Below, piece by piece: positions 1 to 9,400 of a stretch of DNA of 64,000 nucleotides. Every line of letters starts with the position of its first letter. The first letter of the stretch is position 1. Source of the DNA: Clytia hemisphaerica (taxonomy: Eukaryota > Cnidaria > Hydrozoa > Leptothecata > Clytiidae); contig CACVBU010000821.1 of assembly GCA_902728285.1 (NCBI GenBank), positions 62,001 to 126,000 of the forward strand, in the 5' to 3' direction. Below the pieces are notes generated by a model that saw only the letters and a list, made by a program, of their open reading frames with translations, was not told the DNA's origin and did no database searches. The position numbers were made by a program, and so were the translations under genes.

Positions 1-168
1 TTAAAATGTTCTTATTTTCAGCATTTTTTGAGCATTTTGATGTAATTTCTTAAGAAAATGCATGTTTTTAAGTCTCCAAAGCCTTAGAATGTTCTTAGAA
101 TGTTCTTAAATTTTTAGGCCTCGAAGCCTTATGTTCTTATATAGTTTGTTCTTATAAAAAAAAACGTG
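1..168 (-). mobile_element. Right end of a TA-flanked MITE (family A), cut by the window edge
   Basis: The stretch reads, in reverse, as the terminal region of a repeat seen again at 5517-6403, 11393-11568 and 14141-14320. It shares the segments TATAAGAACAAACTATATAA and GGCTTTG..GACT. It ends in ACGTG followed by TA at 169-170, like the other copies. The TA border suggests a Tc1/mariner-type non-autonomous element. Its other end lies outside the window. Confidence 0.7.
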
Positions 169-170
169 TA

Positions 171-1089
171 TGGCAATGGAGACTAAAATGCAGCTCATGT
201 GTAAATTTGAACAAGATTGGAACTTTTTCCATGATGTTTCCCTGTTCTAAGAAATGAAGAAAGGGAGAATTATCCTTGTTGACTTATTTTTCATTGTGTT
301 TTGTTCGACGCAGTAAAATTTTAAATCCTTTGGCCATCCCTTTCCTGGGGGAAATTTGAAATCCTGTTAAACATTTTTTGGAATTTTTAGAAATTCCGAA
401 ATTCGCGAAAATCACGCGCAAAAATTTCACTTTTGCTGGGCCTTCACGCCCAACGGGCTTCTTGTCTATGGACTTAAAAGCTCAAAGTGACCAAAAAACA
501 CAAAAAAGACTCGTATACACTCTCCTTTATAAGAACAATGAGGCTAAGAATTGATAAAAATAAGAATAATGCTTGAGCCTGGCTCAGTTCAATTCAGATA
601 AAGAAATAAGAACTTTCCAGTACATTGCTCTTATTTCCAATGAGCAATAACTGAGATTACCCAATACGTAATACAAACTCTATCATCAATCCAAGAATGT
701 CTGCATGCAAAACATTTCCGACCGAGCTAATCCGAAACATAAAAGGTTCAAGTGTTGAGGATTCTTGAATAATATAAAAACACACAGAGTATCAGTCTTA
801 CTGAAAAACTTCATTCACTTTTGATAAATACTTCGGATTGTTATCATCACGTGATAGTATGTTCATAATATCCTCCTAATTACATCTCCTTGCTTCCTTC
901 TTTTCTTCTGAAAGCGCTATCAAAAGATAATTGGCCAGTTTTTCATACAAATTGTTGCCATCAATCATGTAGCAATTAGACTGACTTAAAGATAATGGTT
1001 CCATCATCACATTATAGCTTTTAGAGCAGGCCAGTCGTCAAGCAGCTTACCTAATTTTAGATCAATTTTTAATCAAATCAAAGTTATAA
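171..1089. other. Non-coding, no recognised feature
   Basis: No convincing coding region, RNA gene or complete repeat is seen. The part around 520-640 has scattered TAAGAAC-like words that resemble degenerate family A MITE sequence. Confidence 0.4.
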
Positions 1090-1091
1090 CT

Positions 1092-1264
1092 ACAATCTTT
1101 TGCAAAATATGTGAGACACTTTACAAAAAAGCAACCCCCCCTCCCCCAAAACAATGTTGTTTATGGAATCAAGCTGTTACTGCACTCAACATTGTTTTGG
1201 GGGAGGGGGGATCTTAAATTTGCTATATTTGCAAGGTGTCTCATGATATTTTGCAGAAGATTGT
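1092..1264. repeat. Left 173 bp self-palindromic terminal repeat
   Basis: Outer arms begin ACAATCTTTTGCAAAATAT and end ATATTTTGCAGAAGATTGT as an imperfect inverted pair. Inside is a 24 bp perfect GC-rich stem, CCCCCCTCCCCCAAAAC..GTTG with its complement, around a loop of about 27 nt. The unit is identical, base for base by eye, to 5261-5433. It could extrude as a cruciform or hairpin, and the G-rich strand has runs of five and six G. Confidence 0.9.
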
Positions 1265-1614
1265 CTGAATTTTTTCAGATATGGACTTAGTAAATTATGC
1301 GAAAATTTTTTTTCAAAACTTGAACTTTTACACGTTGCAGACTCTTTAAGTCATATCTATGGAGTGTTGCTCTGCAGAGGGGGCATGAGAATACCTCTGC
1401 CACATTGGTCCCCAGTGTGTTGTAGAAGTCAACTGATGGGGACTACAAATGGTAAACAGATGTGTATAGTATAATAAAGTTTCTTTGTAATAAAATACCT
1501 TTAGCGATTGGAAAAAAAATCATTTCATGAATTCATAAAAAACATCAAAATACTAGAAAACTTCTGTAAATAAAATGCTAATACTTATACAATGCATTAT
1601 TTTGTTTACAAAAT

Positions 1615-1735
1615 ATTACAAATAACGCGACTTAAACAATTTCCCGTAAACAGTATTTTTAAACATAAAAATGTTATAAATAACGCTACTTATCAATTTC
1701 CAGTAAACGACACTTTGAAAAAATTATAACGCGAC
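1615..1735 (+). repeat. Pair of imperfect direct repeats upstream of the transposase
   Basis: Two related blocks of about 55 to 60 bp read AATAACGC.ACTTA..AATTTCC.GTAAAC, followed by a third partial ATAACGCGACACGAC. They lie inside the hybrid element, 130-250 bp before the transposase start. They may be transposase or Rep binding sites, but nothing in the sequence proves it. Confidence 0.5.
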
Positions 1736-1865
1736 ACGACACAATACACATCTTTTGTCATTTGTTTTTAAACTTTAATACGGAGTTATCATTTCCTTAG
1801 TTATACTGTTTGATATAAGAATTTCATTTGTTATAATGTTATATTCTTTTCACATTAGAAAAAAA

Positions 1866-2954
1866 ATGAGTACTAACACAAGTAACAAAGTAACCGAAAG
1901 AGAATCACTTTATATGAGACTTTTGTACAAAGAGCAAAAACTTTCAATACCGCAGATCAGAAAACAATTTCCTCAGTATAGCCGCGCTACAATATATCGG
2001 CATGTTAATCGCTCGTTGGAGGACAAAGCTGACAAGCGCCATGAAAATAAAGGGAGACCGTCCAAAGTTACCGACCATGATAGACGTCAGATTCTCCGGA
2101 AGGTGCCCCAGCTACGACGAGATATTGGAACATTCACTGTAAAGCGACTACAAGTGGAAGCCGGAGTTATGCATATGTCGCCAGATACTGTTAGAAGAGT
2201 CCTGAACAAAGCCGGTTATAAGTATTTACAGTCGCGGAAAAAAGGCTTGATGACAGCCAAGGACTTGCGCAAACGCCTTAAGTTTGCTCGTCAGAACATG
2301 CGCAAGAGCAAAGAATTTTGGAGGGAAGAGATAGGCATGTTTATCGATGGAACATCATTTGTTTTTAAAACAAATCCACATGACCAAGCCCGTGCACCCG
2401 GGGCAAGAAACTGGAGAAAACGGTCTGAGGGCCTTGATATTGACTGCACAACTAAAGGAAGGAAGTCGGGTAACGGAGGAAAGTCAGCCGCCTTTATGGT
2501 TGGCATATCGCACAACTCAGGTGTCGTATTATGTGAACAATACGAGGGAAAGCTCAACGGGGCTAAGCTCTCACAGATGATACGGAGAAAATTCCCAGAA
2601 GCATTATCACGCTGTTCTAATAAATCGAAACTTATATTACAGGACAATTGTCCCGTGCAGACCTCAAAGGCAGCCGGAAAAGCCTTCGCTCATATCGGTT
2701 CAGAGTTATTTCCAATACCTGCGCGGTCACCTGATGTAAACGTTATTGAAAATTGCTTTAAGATCTTGGCGACAAATTTAAAAGAGGAAGCACTTGCGAA
2801 AAGGATTGTAAAAGAAACTTTTGAAGAATTTAGTACACGAGTAAAGAACGCCATAATGAACTTGAGCCCGAACTATATAAACAAAACTATTGAATCACTA
2901 AACAAGCGGATGATGGAAATTGTGAGAAGAAAAGGTCAGAGAATACGTTATTAG
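1866..2954 (+). CDS. Tc1/mariner (IS630-type) DD34E transposase
   Basis: A 362-residue protein. The N-terminal third holds two helix-turn-helix-like segments (about 14-50 and 75-120) with a basic GRPSK linker near 63-67, the usual paired DNA-binding layout of Tc1/mariner transposases. The catalytic domain has D161 in FIDGTSF, D260 in LQDNCP and E295 in PDVNVIEN, with 34 residues between the last two acidic positions (DD34E). The C-terminus is basic. Family function: cut-and-paste excision and insertion at TA. I chose the ATG at 1866 because a T-rich acceptor (CTTTTCACATTAG, AG at 1857-1858) sits 7 nt upstream; the in-frame ATG at 1836 would fall before that acceptor. The frame is intact, so the enzyme may be active. 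The gene converges on the Rep gene with 364 bp between stops. Confidence 0.9.
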   Translation: MSTNTSNKVTERESLYMRLLYKEQKLSIPQIRKQFPQYSRATIYRHVNRSLEDKADKRHENKGRPSKVTDHDRRQILRKVPQLRRDIGTFTVKRLQVEAGVMHMSPDTVRRVLNKAGYKYLQSRKKGLMTAKDLRKRLKFARQNMRKSKEFWREEIGMFIDGTSFVFKTNPHDQARAPGARNWRKRSEGLDIDCTTKGRKSGNGGKSAAFMVGISHNSGVVLCEQYEGKLNGAKLSQMIRRKFPEALSRCSNKSKLILQDNCPVQTSKAAGKAFAHIGSELFPIPARSPDVNVIENCFKILATNLKEEALAKRIVKETFEEFSTRVKNAIMNLSPNYINKTIESLNKRMMEIVRRKGQRIRY

Positions 2955-3044
2955 TTTTTTTTTAACTTTTTGTTTAGTGCTGTCCCAACCAATGAGTAAA
3001 CGCCTTTGCGGTTTCCGTAATTCTTTAATCAGAAGCAGAGAGGA

Positions 3045-3278
3045 CATTTCTCCAAACATTTCTCCAAACATTTCTCCAAACATTATAACACTGACAGAGG
3101 GCAAGTTGCAACATTTCTCCACATTTCTCCACTGCTATTTTTAAGTAAGGTTCCAATTATAAGGTTACTATATTTAATGTCGGAGAAATGTGGAGATATG
3201 TCTGTGAAAGGTTGCAGTACCAATACTTTTAATGGAGAAATGTATGGAGAATTGTGTGGAGAAATGTATGGAGAATTG
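3045..3278. repeat. Mirror-image iteron array between the two transposon genes
   Basis: The 9-mer CATTTCTCC occurs at 3045, 3057, 3069, 3112 and 3122. Its complement GGAGAAATG occurs at 3182, 3234 and 3258, with close variants at 3192, 3246 and 3270. Spacing is exactly 12 bp in the left trio and in the right quartet (3234/3246/3258/3270). The array is roughly symmetric about 3160 and fills most of the space between the convergent stops. Phased short repeats of this kind are typical of Rep binding sites at rolling-circle origins; that role is inferred here. Confidence 0.85.
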
Positions 3279-3318
3279 GGATGAGAAATAATCTTTTTAT
3301 AAGTTAGAAACAACAGAA

Positions 3319-4704
3319 TTAAAGTTCTCCCGTTAAAACAAGTTTTGCAAAACAAACACCACACGGTGGAGTGACAACTTGCTCATGTTTAGAAAAAATG
3401 TGCGTAAACGTAATGTACTTCCAACGGCTGTCCATCATATCCGTTGCCATTATGTCCAACCTGTTTGCACGATCCACTTTTTCAATTTTTACCCCGGATG
3501 TTGCAAAGACCGGAATATCTGTAACAAAGAATTCATCCTTTGCTTGCTGATTTTTTGGTGCCGGTAAGTGAAGCTTGGCACCCTCTAGCAGTAGTAAAAA
3601 AGATTTCCAAGTAATAAGTTTTTCAGTAAACTCAAAATCCTGCATCAAAATGCACTCCTTATCATTAACCCCTACCCAAGCATATTTATCAGCAGCAGGA
3701 TTCAAAAAACAATCAAATAAAACATCAAGGGGCTGCAAAATGAAGGATTTGGCGGTGTTCGACTCACCAAGTATCATTAAGTTGTTGAATTTTGACCGTC
3801 CAGCTATAAGAAGGGTGCGAACGGCATCTGCAAAAATAACTTCATGGATGTGATTTTTATGTAGCAGGTCCAGAGCGAGTTCTAACCACCTGCCATTACA
3901 TTCAGGAGAACAAGCTTGAATTGCTGCTAATCTAATCACATCCATGCGGTTGCGCTTCTTCTTGGCAATTTTAGCTTTTGCATTGCGCGCACGCCAAGCC
4001 TGCTCAAAAATGCTTTCAAGCTGTGCTGAGGTTTTCCCTGCGCAGAAGTCAGCGAGATCTCTCTGACCCTGTACTCGTTGCTCCTCACCCAAAGCAAGGA
4101 GTTCATCTGGGCTATTCATCCCACGGTCACAAATAAGAACCTGGACATCTAAAGGGCGCAATGCATTCCGGCGACTATTTCTATGACGGGTTCTTTTGGC
4201 CGGTGGATCAGCTGAAGTTGATTTGGATGAACAAGGAACTTGTCCATCTCCTTCCCGCCTTTTCTTTCGATGCGCAGCTATGGCCTTTTTGGTTTGCGAA
4301 GGGCGTACGGGTTTCTCGGGGTGATCATTGCTCGTAATAAATTGCTCGTCTTCCTTCGTTACATAGTCGTACGCGTCCCAGTAATCATCATGACCGTCAC
4401 TAAAATGGAGTACAATTCCATTGTGCTCCATCAATTGGTTCTTCACACTAAGCCACCTTTTCTTTGTAGAAAGTTTAAGAACCAAATGATAGTGGACTCC
4501 AATTTCTTTGTGGGGTTCACGGCAACAAGCCCACTGCATCACACTGATCTTAGACCCAAGGGCAAACGCATGGACAACTGTCAGTGCAAATGATTCTCGG
4601 CTTGGGAATTTTTCCAGGTTTGCTCTTGAATAGGTGACAAGATACACTTGCCGTTGAGCTCGGTCATCTAGTGATTGTGATTGAAAGCGGTCATTGGGAT
4701 CCAT
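3319..4704 (-). CDS. Rep-like protein: HUH endonuclease plus SF3 helicase
   Basis: A 461-residue protein. Residues about 18-120 look like an HUH nicking domain: VYLVTYS (20-26), the metal-binding pair HYH at 71-73, and YVTK at 114-117, with the candidate catalytic tyrosine and lysine of the CRESS-DNA Rep pattern. A basic linker (about 140-180 and 248-253) could be a nuclear signal. Residues about 300-405 look like a superfamily 3 helicase: Walker A GESNTAKS (313-320), Walker B around D356 and a motif-C-like DIPVFATSG (396-404), in which the usual final Asn is Gly. Family role: nicks an origin, stays on the 5' end and unwinds DNA. Starts at ATG 4704, 2 nt after an AG acceptor on the minus strand (4707-4708). 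The frame is open, unlike most endogenised viral Reps. It could be a captured viral gene or an element-specific replicase. Confidence 0.83.
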   Translation of the reverse strand: MDPNDRFQSQSLDDRAQRQVYLVTYSRANLEKFPSRESFALTVVHAFALGSKISVMQWACCREPHKEIGVHYHLVLKLSTKKRWLSVKNQLMEHNGIVLHFSDGHDDYWDAYDYVTKEDEQFITSNDHPEKPVRPSQTKKAIAAHRKKRREGDGQVPCSSKSTSADPPAKRTRHRNSRRNALRPLDVQVLICDRGMNSPDELLALGEEQRVQGQRDLADFCAGKTSAQLESIFEQAWRARNAKAKIAKKKRNRMDVIRLAAIQACSPECNGRWLELALDLLHKNHIHEVIFADAVRTLLIAGRSKFNNLMILGESNTAKSFILQPLDVLFDCFLNPAADKYAWVGVNDKECILMQDFEFTEKLITWKSFLLLLEGAKLHLPAPKNQQAKDEFFVTDIPVFATSGVKIEKVDRANRLDIMATDMMDSRWKYITFTHIFSKHEQVVTPPCGVCFAKLVLTGEL

Positions 4705-4708
4705 TTCT

Positions 4709-5260
4709 AAATTTTGTTAAAAACGCTCCGTTAACCTCTCAGCCTCTGGATGTTTTTACTGTACTTTACATTGTAAATAATAACGCATACTTTATTCATA
4801 TTTACATTAGGACATAGTATTCTATTTATAGGAGTTGTAGGAAAGTGTCTTCTGCTTTTATTTTATTTAGGATAGATTTTAGGAAGAGTGTACATAATTT
4901 TATTAGGAGATTTTATTTGTCTTTTTTAAACGTTCAGATTTTAAGGCGTAAAAGTATTGCTTGCTTACCTTTTTGCTGTGATTTCTCTGTGGTTTGTTTT
5001 GGACTTCCCGCTATTTTTGTATTTGTTTTGATTCCATGTAATTTATACACGAAATAAGAAAACGGAATAAGATTTGGATAAATTCGGGAAATCGGGAAAA
5101 TCGGGAAATCGGAATAAACAAACCACGTGGAAGCTGCAGGCAGGCCCCAAATTGATGCCAGAGTGTAAATGAGCTATGCAGGCACTGTAGAAAGCGTTTT
5201 CAAAAATTTTTGGACCAATGGTAAGGGCCTGCCCTTTTCAATTTTTTTTTCAAAATCAAG
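4709..5260. other. Upstream region of the Rep gene, no other feature
   Basis: AT-rich sequence between the Rep start and the right terminal repeat. A GGGAAATCGGGAAAATCGGG run at 5086-5113 is the only local repetition seen. The Rep promoter presumably lies here, but no motif was recognised. Confidence 0.4.
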
Positions 5261-5433
5261 ACAATCTTTTGCAAAATATGTGAGACACTTTACAAAAAAG
5301 CAACCCCCCCTCCCCCAAAACAATGTTGTTTATGGAATCAAGCTGTTACTGCACTCAACATTGTTTTGGGGGAGGGGGGATCTTAAATTTGCTATATTTG
5401 CAAGGTGTCTCATGATATTTTGCAGAAGATTGT
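5261..5433. repeat. Right 173 bp self-palindromic terminal repeat
   Basis: Same sequence and same orientation as 1092-1264, with a 24 bp GC-rich stem inside and the ACAATCTTTTGC / AGAAGATTGT outer arms. The outer side is followed by TA-containing host DNA (GATTG-TA at 5433-5434). Confidence 0.9.
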
Positions 5434-5516
5434 AGTATAATTTTTGGGACTATTTCTAGCTTTGTCATTCATACGGACGGCATTCGTGATCCAAAAACTA
5501 CACGTCTTCTTTTTTA

Positions 5517-6403
5517 CACGTTTTTTTATAAGAACAAACTATATAAGAACGTAAGGCTTCGATGGCAAAAATGTTAAGAACAAGTAAGAACATTTTAAGG
5601 CTTTGGGGACTCAAAAACACCCGATTTCTTAGGAAAATGAAGCTAATAATTTAAACTTAAAAATGGTCTTACCACAGGGGGGGTCAGTACTAAAATGTAA
5701 GACATACATGAGTACTAAAAGGATTTTCGCTAACTTTTGACATACCCCCACCTATTTTTCGAAAATGTTATTTTAGTACACATGTACTAAAATTATGTTG
5801 AGCAATTTAACTTAGATACCACCCATTTTTTGCCCTTTTACGGCTTTAAATTTACCAAAATGGGGTCATTGTTACAAACCTAGTCGAATTTAGTGTATCA
5901 ATCTGCAAAATAATATAATTTTATTACTAAACTGTGCTGAACTGTACATAAAAATATTTTTAAAAAATACTTAAAAAATTGGAAAAATTCTTAAAGATTT
6001 CTGAAGATTTTTTCGAAAATTTCTGAGAAAAAAAATCAAATTTTTTCCAAAATTGTTAAGAAAATGCTCCATTTTGGCTGATTTTAGAACAAAATACTAA
6101 GATTTTTCAAAATTTTTTTTAAGGGACCACCCTTTTTGGTATTTTAGTACACATGGTACTAAAATTATTTTTGAGCTTTTTTGCAGTACCACCACGTCAC
6201 TAAATGTCATGATGTCTGAGATTTTAGTACCGACCCCCCCTGCTTAACATGTTCTTATTTTCACCATTATGTGAGTATTTTTGTATAAGAGATCGGGTGT
6301 TTTATAGTCAACAAAGCCTTAAAATGTTTTTAACTTGTTTTTATAACATTTTGGCCATTGAAACTTTATGTTCTTATATAGTTTGTTCTTACTAAAAAAA
6401 GTG
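5517..6403. mobile_element. Family A MITE, full length, TA-flanked
   Basis: Inverted ends: CACGTTTTTTTATAAGAACA at the left and the complement of a closely related end (CACTTTTTTTAGTAAGAACA) at the right, each followed by about 130 bp of further inverted similarity. TA flanks both sides (5515-5516 and 6404-6405). No coding capacity. A second element is inserted in the middle (5675-6242). Probably mobilised in trans by a Tc1/mariner transposase. Confidence 0.75.
5675..6242. mobile_element. Nested non-autonomous element with CAGGGGGG ends
   Basis: Inverted ends CAGGGGGGGTC.GTACTAAAAT at both sides, inside the family A MITE. Flanks read CTTACCA on the left and CTTAACA on the right, a possible 7 bp target duplication with one mismatch. 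The interior repeats AGTACTAAAAT-like words. No coding region. Ends starting CAG and a 7-8 bp duplication would fit a hAT-like element, but this is tentative. Confidence 0.6.
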
Positions 6404-6405
6404 TA

Positions 6406-9400
6406 AAGAGAAATTACAGTTGTGTTTAATCAAAGTTAAGATAAAAGTCTGAGCTATACCAGAACCAATGACTTTCTCAATTTTTTTAGCGAATTAAAAA
6501 AAAATCCTCATATTTATTTCACTCGAAAGGGATAAAAGAGAAAGCTTTTCAATTCAGGTAAAGGCTGCCATTTTTAAAGCCTCCAGACTCCCCCAAAGTT
6601 TCAACTTTTTGGCGCAAACCAAGAGGACGTGAAAAAGAAACGTGTATTCACTCGTTCATTCCAAGGAATGAGAAGTAACTCTTCGAGAAATTTCATACCA
6701 TCAAAAGTTTTCGTACTATAAGCACGAGCTATTGCATCATATATAAACCAATCTAAACTTTTTCCTTCTCTGCCCTATCTTTGGATCATATTTCTTTCAA
6801 CCTGTTTCGTATCACCGGATTGATATCAAAAATATTTTGCGATAATATTCCTGTGGAATGCTAAGAATTTTAAGACTTCCACCAAATAAGGAAAAAGTTA
6901 GAGTATGAGATCAAGCAAAATAAATCATTTCCATCTTAAAACATACAATATATTTATACACCAAACCAAGAAATATTATGAAGTCATGATGAAAGTCGAA
7001 ACGGTAAATAGTATAGCACACGCTGAACTACTGACGATGAAAAAATATTCCAAGATAAATTTTTCATTTCAAAATCGAAAGAAGAGGGAGAGAAGAATAG
7101 GATAAGGTATATTATTGAAATCGAAAAATAAGAAATAATTGAAATTGAAAATAATAAGTGATCCGAAAAACATGAGAATAAATAACAGGAGACATGGAGA
7201 GAATGAAGAGAGGGGAATCAATGGACGAAAATAAAAAACTCATTCTCCAAAACCATCTCATTGAAATTCAAGAAGAAAAGCCAACAAATCAATAAAAAAT
7301 CGATGTAAAATGACAGAGTTGAAAAAGTGGAAATAGCATGTAAATCACCACTCATCATTTCCTGAACTTGCAAAAAAAGTCATTTGGCTTAATGGAAGAT
7401 CTACAGCTTTCAATCCTCTTTGACTATCACACCTCTGTGTCACAGACCTGCTGGGACCCCAGCCCCACAGGAAACTTTGGCAAAAATTTCGTCTCCGGTA
7501 GGAAAATACCTGGGAATTTCAGCCCCACCGGGAAATTGACTTTGATTTCATCCCCATCCGAAAATTGATGTTTAAAAACTGAACTCCAAAACCATCCCCA
7601 CTGGATTTTTTAACCTTGGAACAATAAAATTTATATCCGCACTGGGAAAAAAGTTCAACCGGAGCTGTGAGACAGGGGTGTACTATCTACTATTCTTTTT
7701 ACTAAATGTACTTTCGCAGAGATAAAATTAATTCAAAATGATCGCGAAATCGTGAAATTCTCCAGTAGAATCTCAAGTGATTTAACCTGTTTTTCGGTTT
7801 TTGAATTAATCCGCGCGTAAAGTTCACAATAAGCAATCTTTGCTGCTGACGAATAAAGCATTGTCTAAAAAAGTACTATAAGGATGTACTAAGAGAGCAA
7901 GGGGTTGAAAGTTTGAAGAATATCACACTGAGGAATATGGTGTAAAAGCTAGACAAAATAAACCATGTTAAAAACAAAATATCATCTATGTATTACAAAA
8001 GCGAAAATAACAAAAGAAACTTCTGTAACCGCCGTGTTTATCAATTTCAAAAAATCCCCATAACAACTTCAAAACCAAGGTTAGCTCAAATTTCAAAATT
8101 CATCTAAATTAAAATTGTGATGAAAGTCACGTTGCCACGAATGACGAATACACAATGAAAAAAAAATCAAAACGGAGGTATCAAAATTTTATAAGCCGGC
8201 GGTTTGCCGTGATGGAGATTAAATGTACCAAACACCGCAGATTTAACTAAAATTAGTAGAAACGTGAAAATAAACAATCAAATTAACAATTTAAATTGAA
8301 TAAAATTTTGATGACGTTGGCAAAAAGAGGTTTTGAGTACCAAGGTAACAACTAATGAATGAATAATTGAAAGAACAAAACTGTAACGTAACTAAAAAAC
8401 CGAAACTTTTGGCTGATAGCCAAACCACGGCAAATAGCCTTTTAAGAGCGGGTTAAAGGGGACATGATATGAAAAATACCATTGTTTCTTATGACCTCGA
8501 TGAGACATTATCAATACAAAAAGTATTCCTTCCTACTAACCTTTTGGCAGTCCTGGCATCAATTTGATTGTTTCACCATTCATCACAATCAAATCATTTT
8601 GTGCTTTGTCGTCACATTTTTTTTACTTTTTTTTTCTGAAAAGACACAAGTTAGTGATAAACGATTTTCTCAATAAGACGTGTTCATTTCAATGTAAAGG
8701 TTTTGGTTCAGAATTTAAAGCTTGAAAATCCTCAAGTTTTATTCAGAACCATCACTATCAAATTGAATGAATAAGGTCAATTGTCAAAACTTTCAATGTT
8801 TTCTTTTTTTTTCAAACCAATGCAGTCCATGGCCGAGTTATAAAAGAGGGACTAGCTAAAAAGCCAAAATGAGAAACCAAAACCTGCTACCGACCAACGA
8901 AACCAAAAATCCTACAACGTGTTTTCCGAGAAGTATGACATAAGACACTACTCTTTTAGGTTTCAAATAAACAGGAGTTTTTGAAAATTAACAAGCGGGG
9001 GGAGGGGGTGCTTATTTGGAACCTAAGAGCATACACCATAATGTATAATTTTGTGCTTGTCGTTTCACCAATAAAGAGATATTCTCATAAATAAATCACG
9101 AAGAATAGTTCTAGTTTTCAGGTAGTGTTGTCACTATTCCAGCAAATATAAATTTTGTGATTCTAGGTATGAATATTGAGAAACGTTAGATGCATTCTCT
9201 AAAGCACACAAGCATAATTGACATCGGGGTGAGAGGGGCTTAAAAATTCAACCCCTAAAAACAGACATTTGGTTTGAATTGTAATTTAGATAATCAATAT
9301 AAAAATTTACATAGAAAGTTTAAGATCACTGCAATGTTCTTCGATGGAAAAGATTTCTTACACAAGAACTTAAAAACTTCCATCATCACGTAGAATGAAT

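Larger units (their letters stand above)
1092..5433. mobile_element. Hybrid transposon encoding a DDE transposase and an HUH/SF3 Rep protein
   Basis: Seen: two identical 173 bp repeats (1092-1264 and 5261-5433) in direct orientation bracket two convergent genes, a Tc1/mariner-like transposase (1866-2954, plus) and a Rep-like protein (3319-4704, minus). Counting the element core as CAATC..GATTG, the outer borders are flanked by TA (1091-1092 and 5433-5434) while the inner borders read TC and GA, as expected if the whole unit inserted at a TA dinucleotide. The sequence just inside the repeats is also weakly mirrored (GATTGTCTgAATTTTT against GATTGTCTtGATTTTG). Known: Tc1/mariner transposases insert at TA; HUH Reps nick origins to start rolling-circle or hairpin replication. 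Inferred: one mobile unit with two enzymatic activities. Identical repeats and two open frames suggest recent activity. The alternative is a Tc1-like element that captured a Rep gene with no role in its mobility. Confidence 0.75.

Noticed and set aside
1836..1865. Ten-residue N-terminal extension of the transposase
   Set aside because: It crosses the acceptor-like CACATTAG and is not needed for the DNA-binding domain; the ATG at 1866 is preferred.
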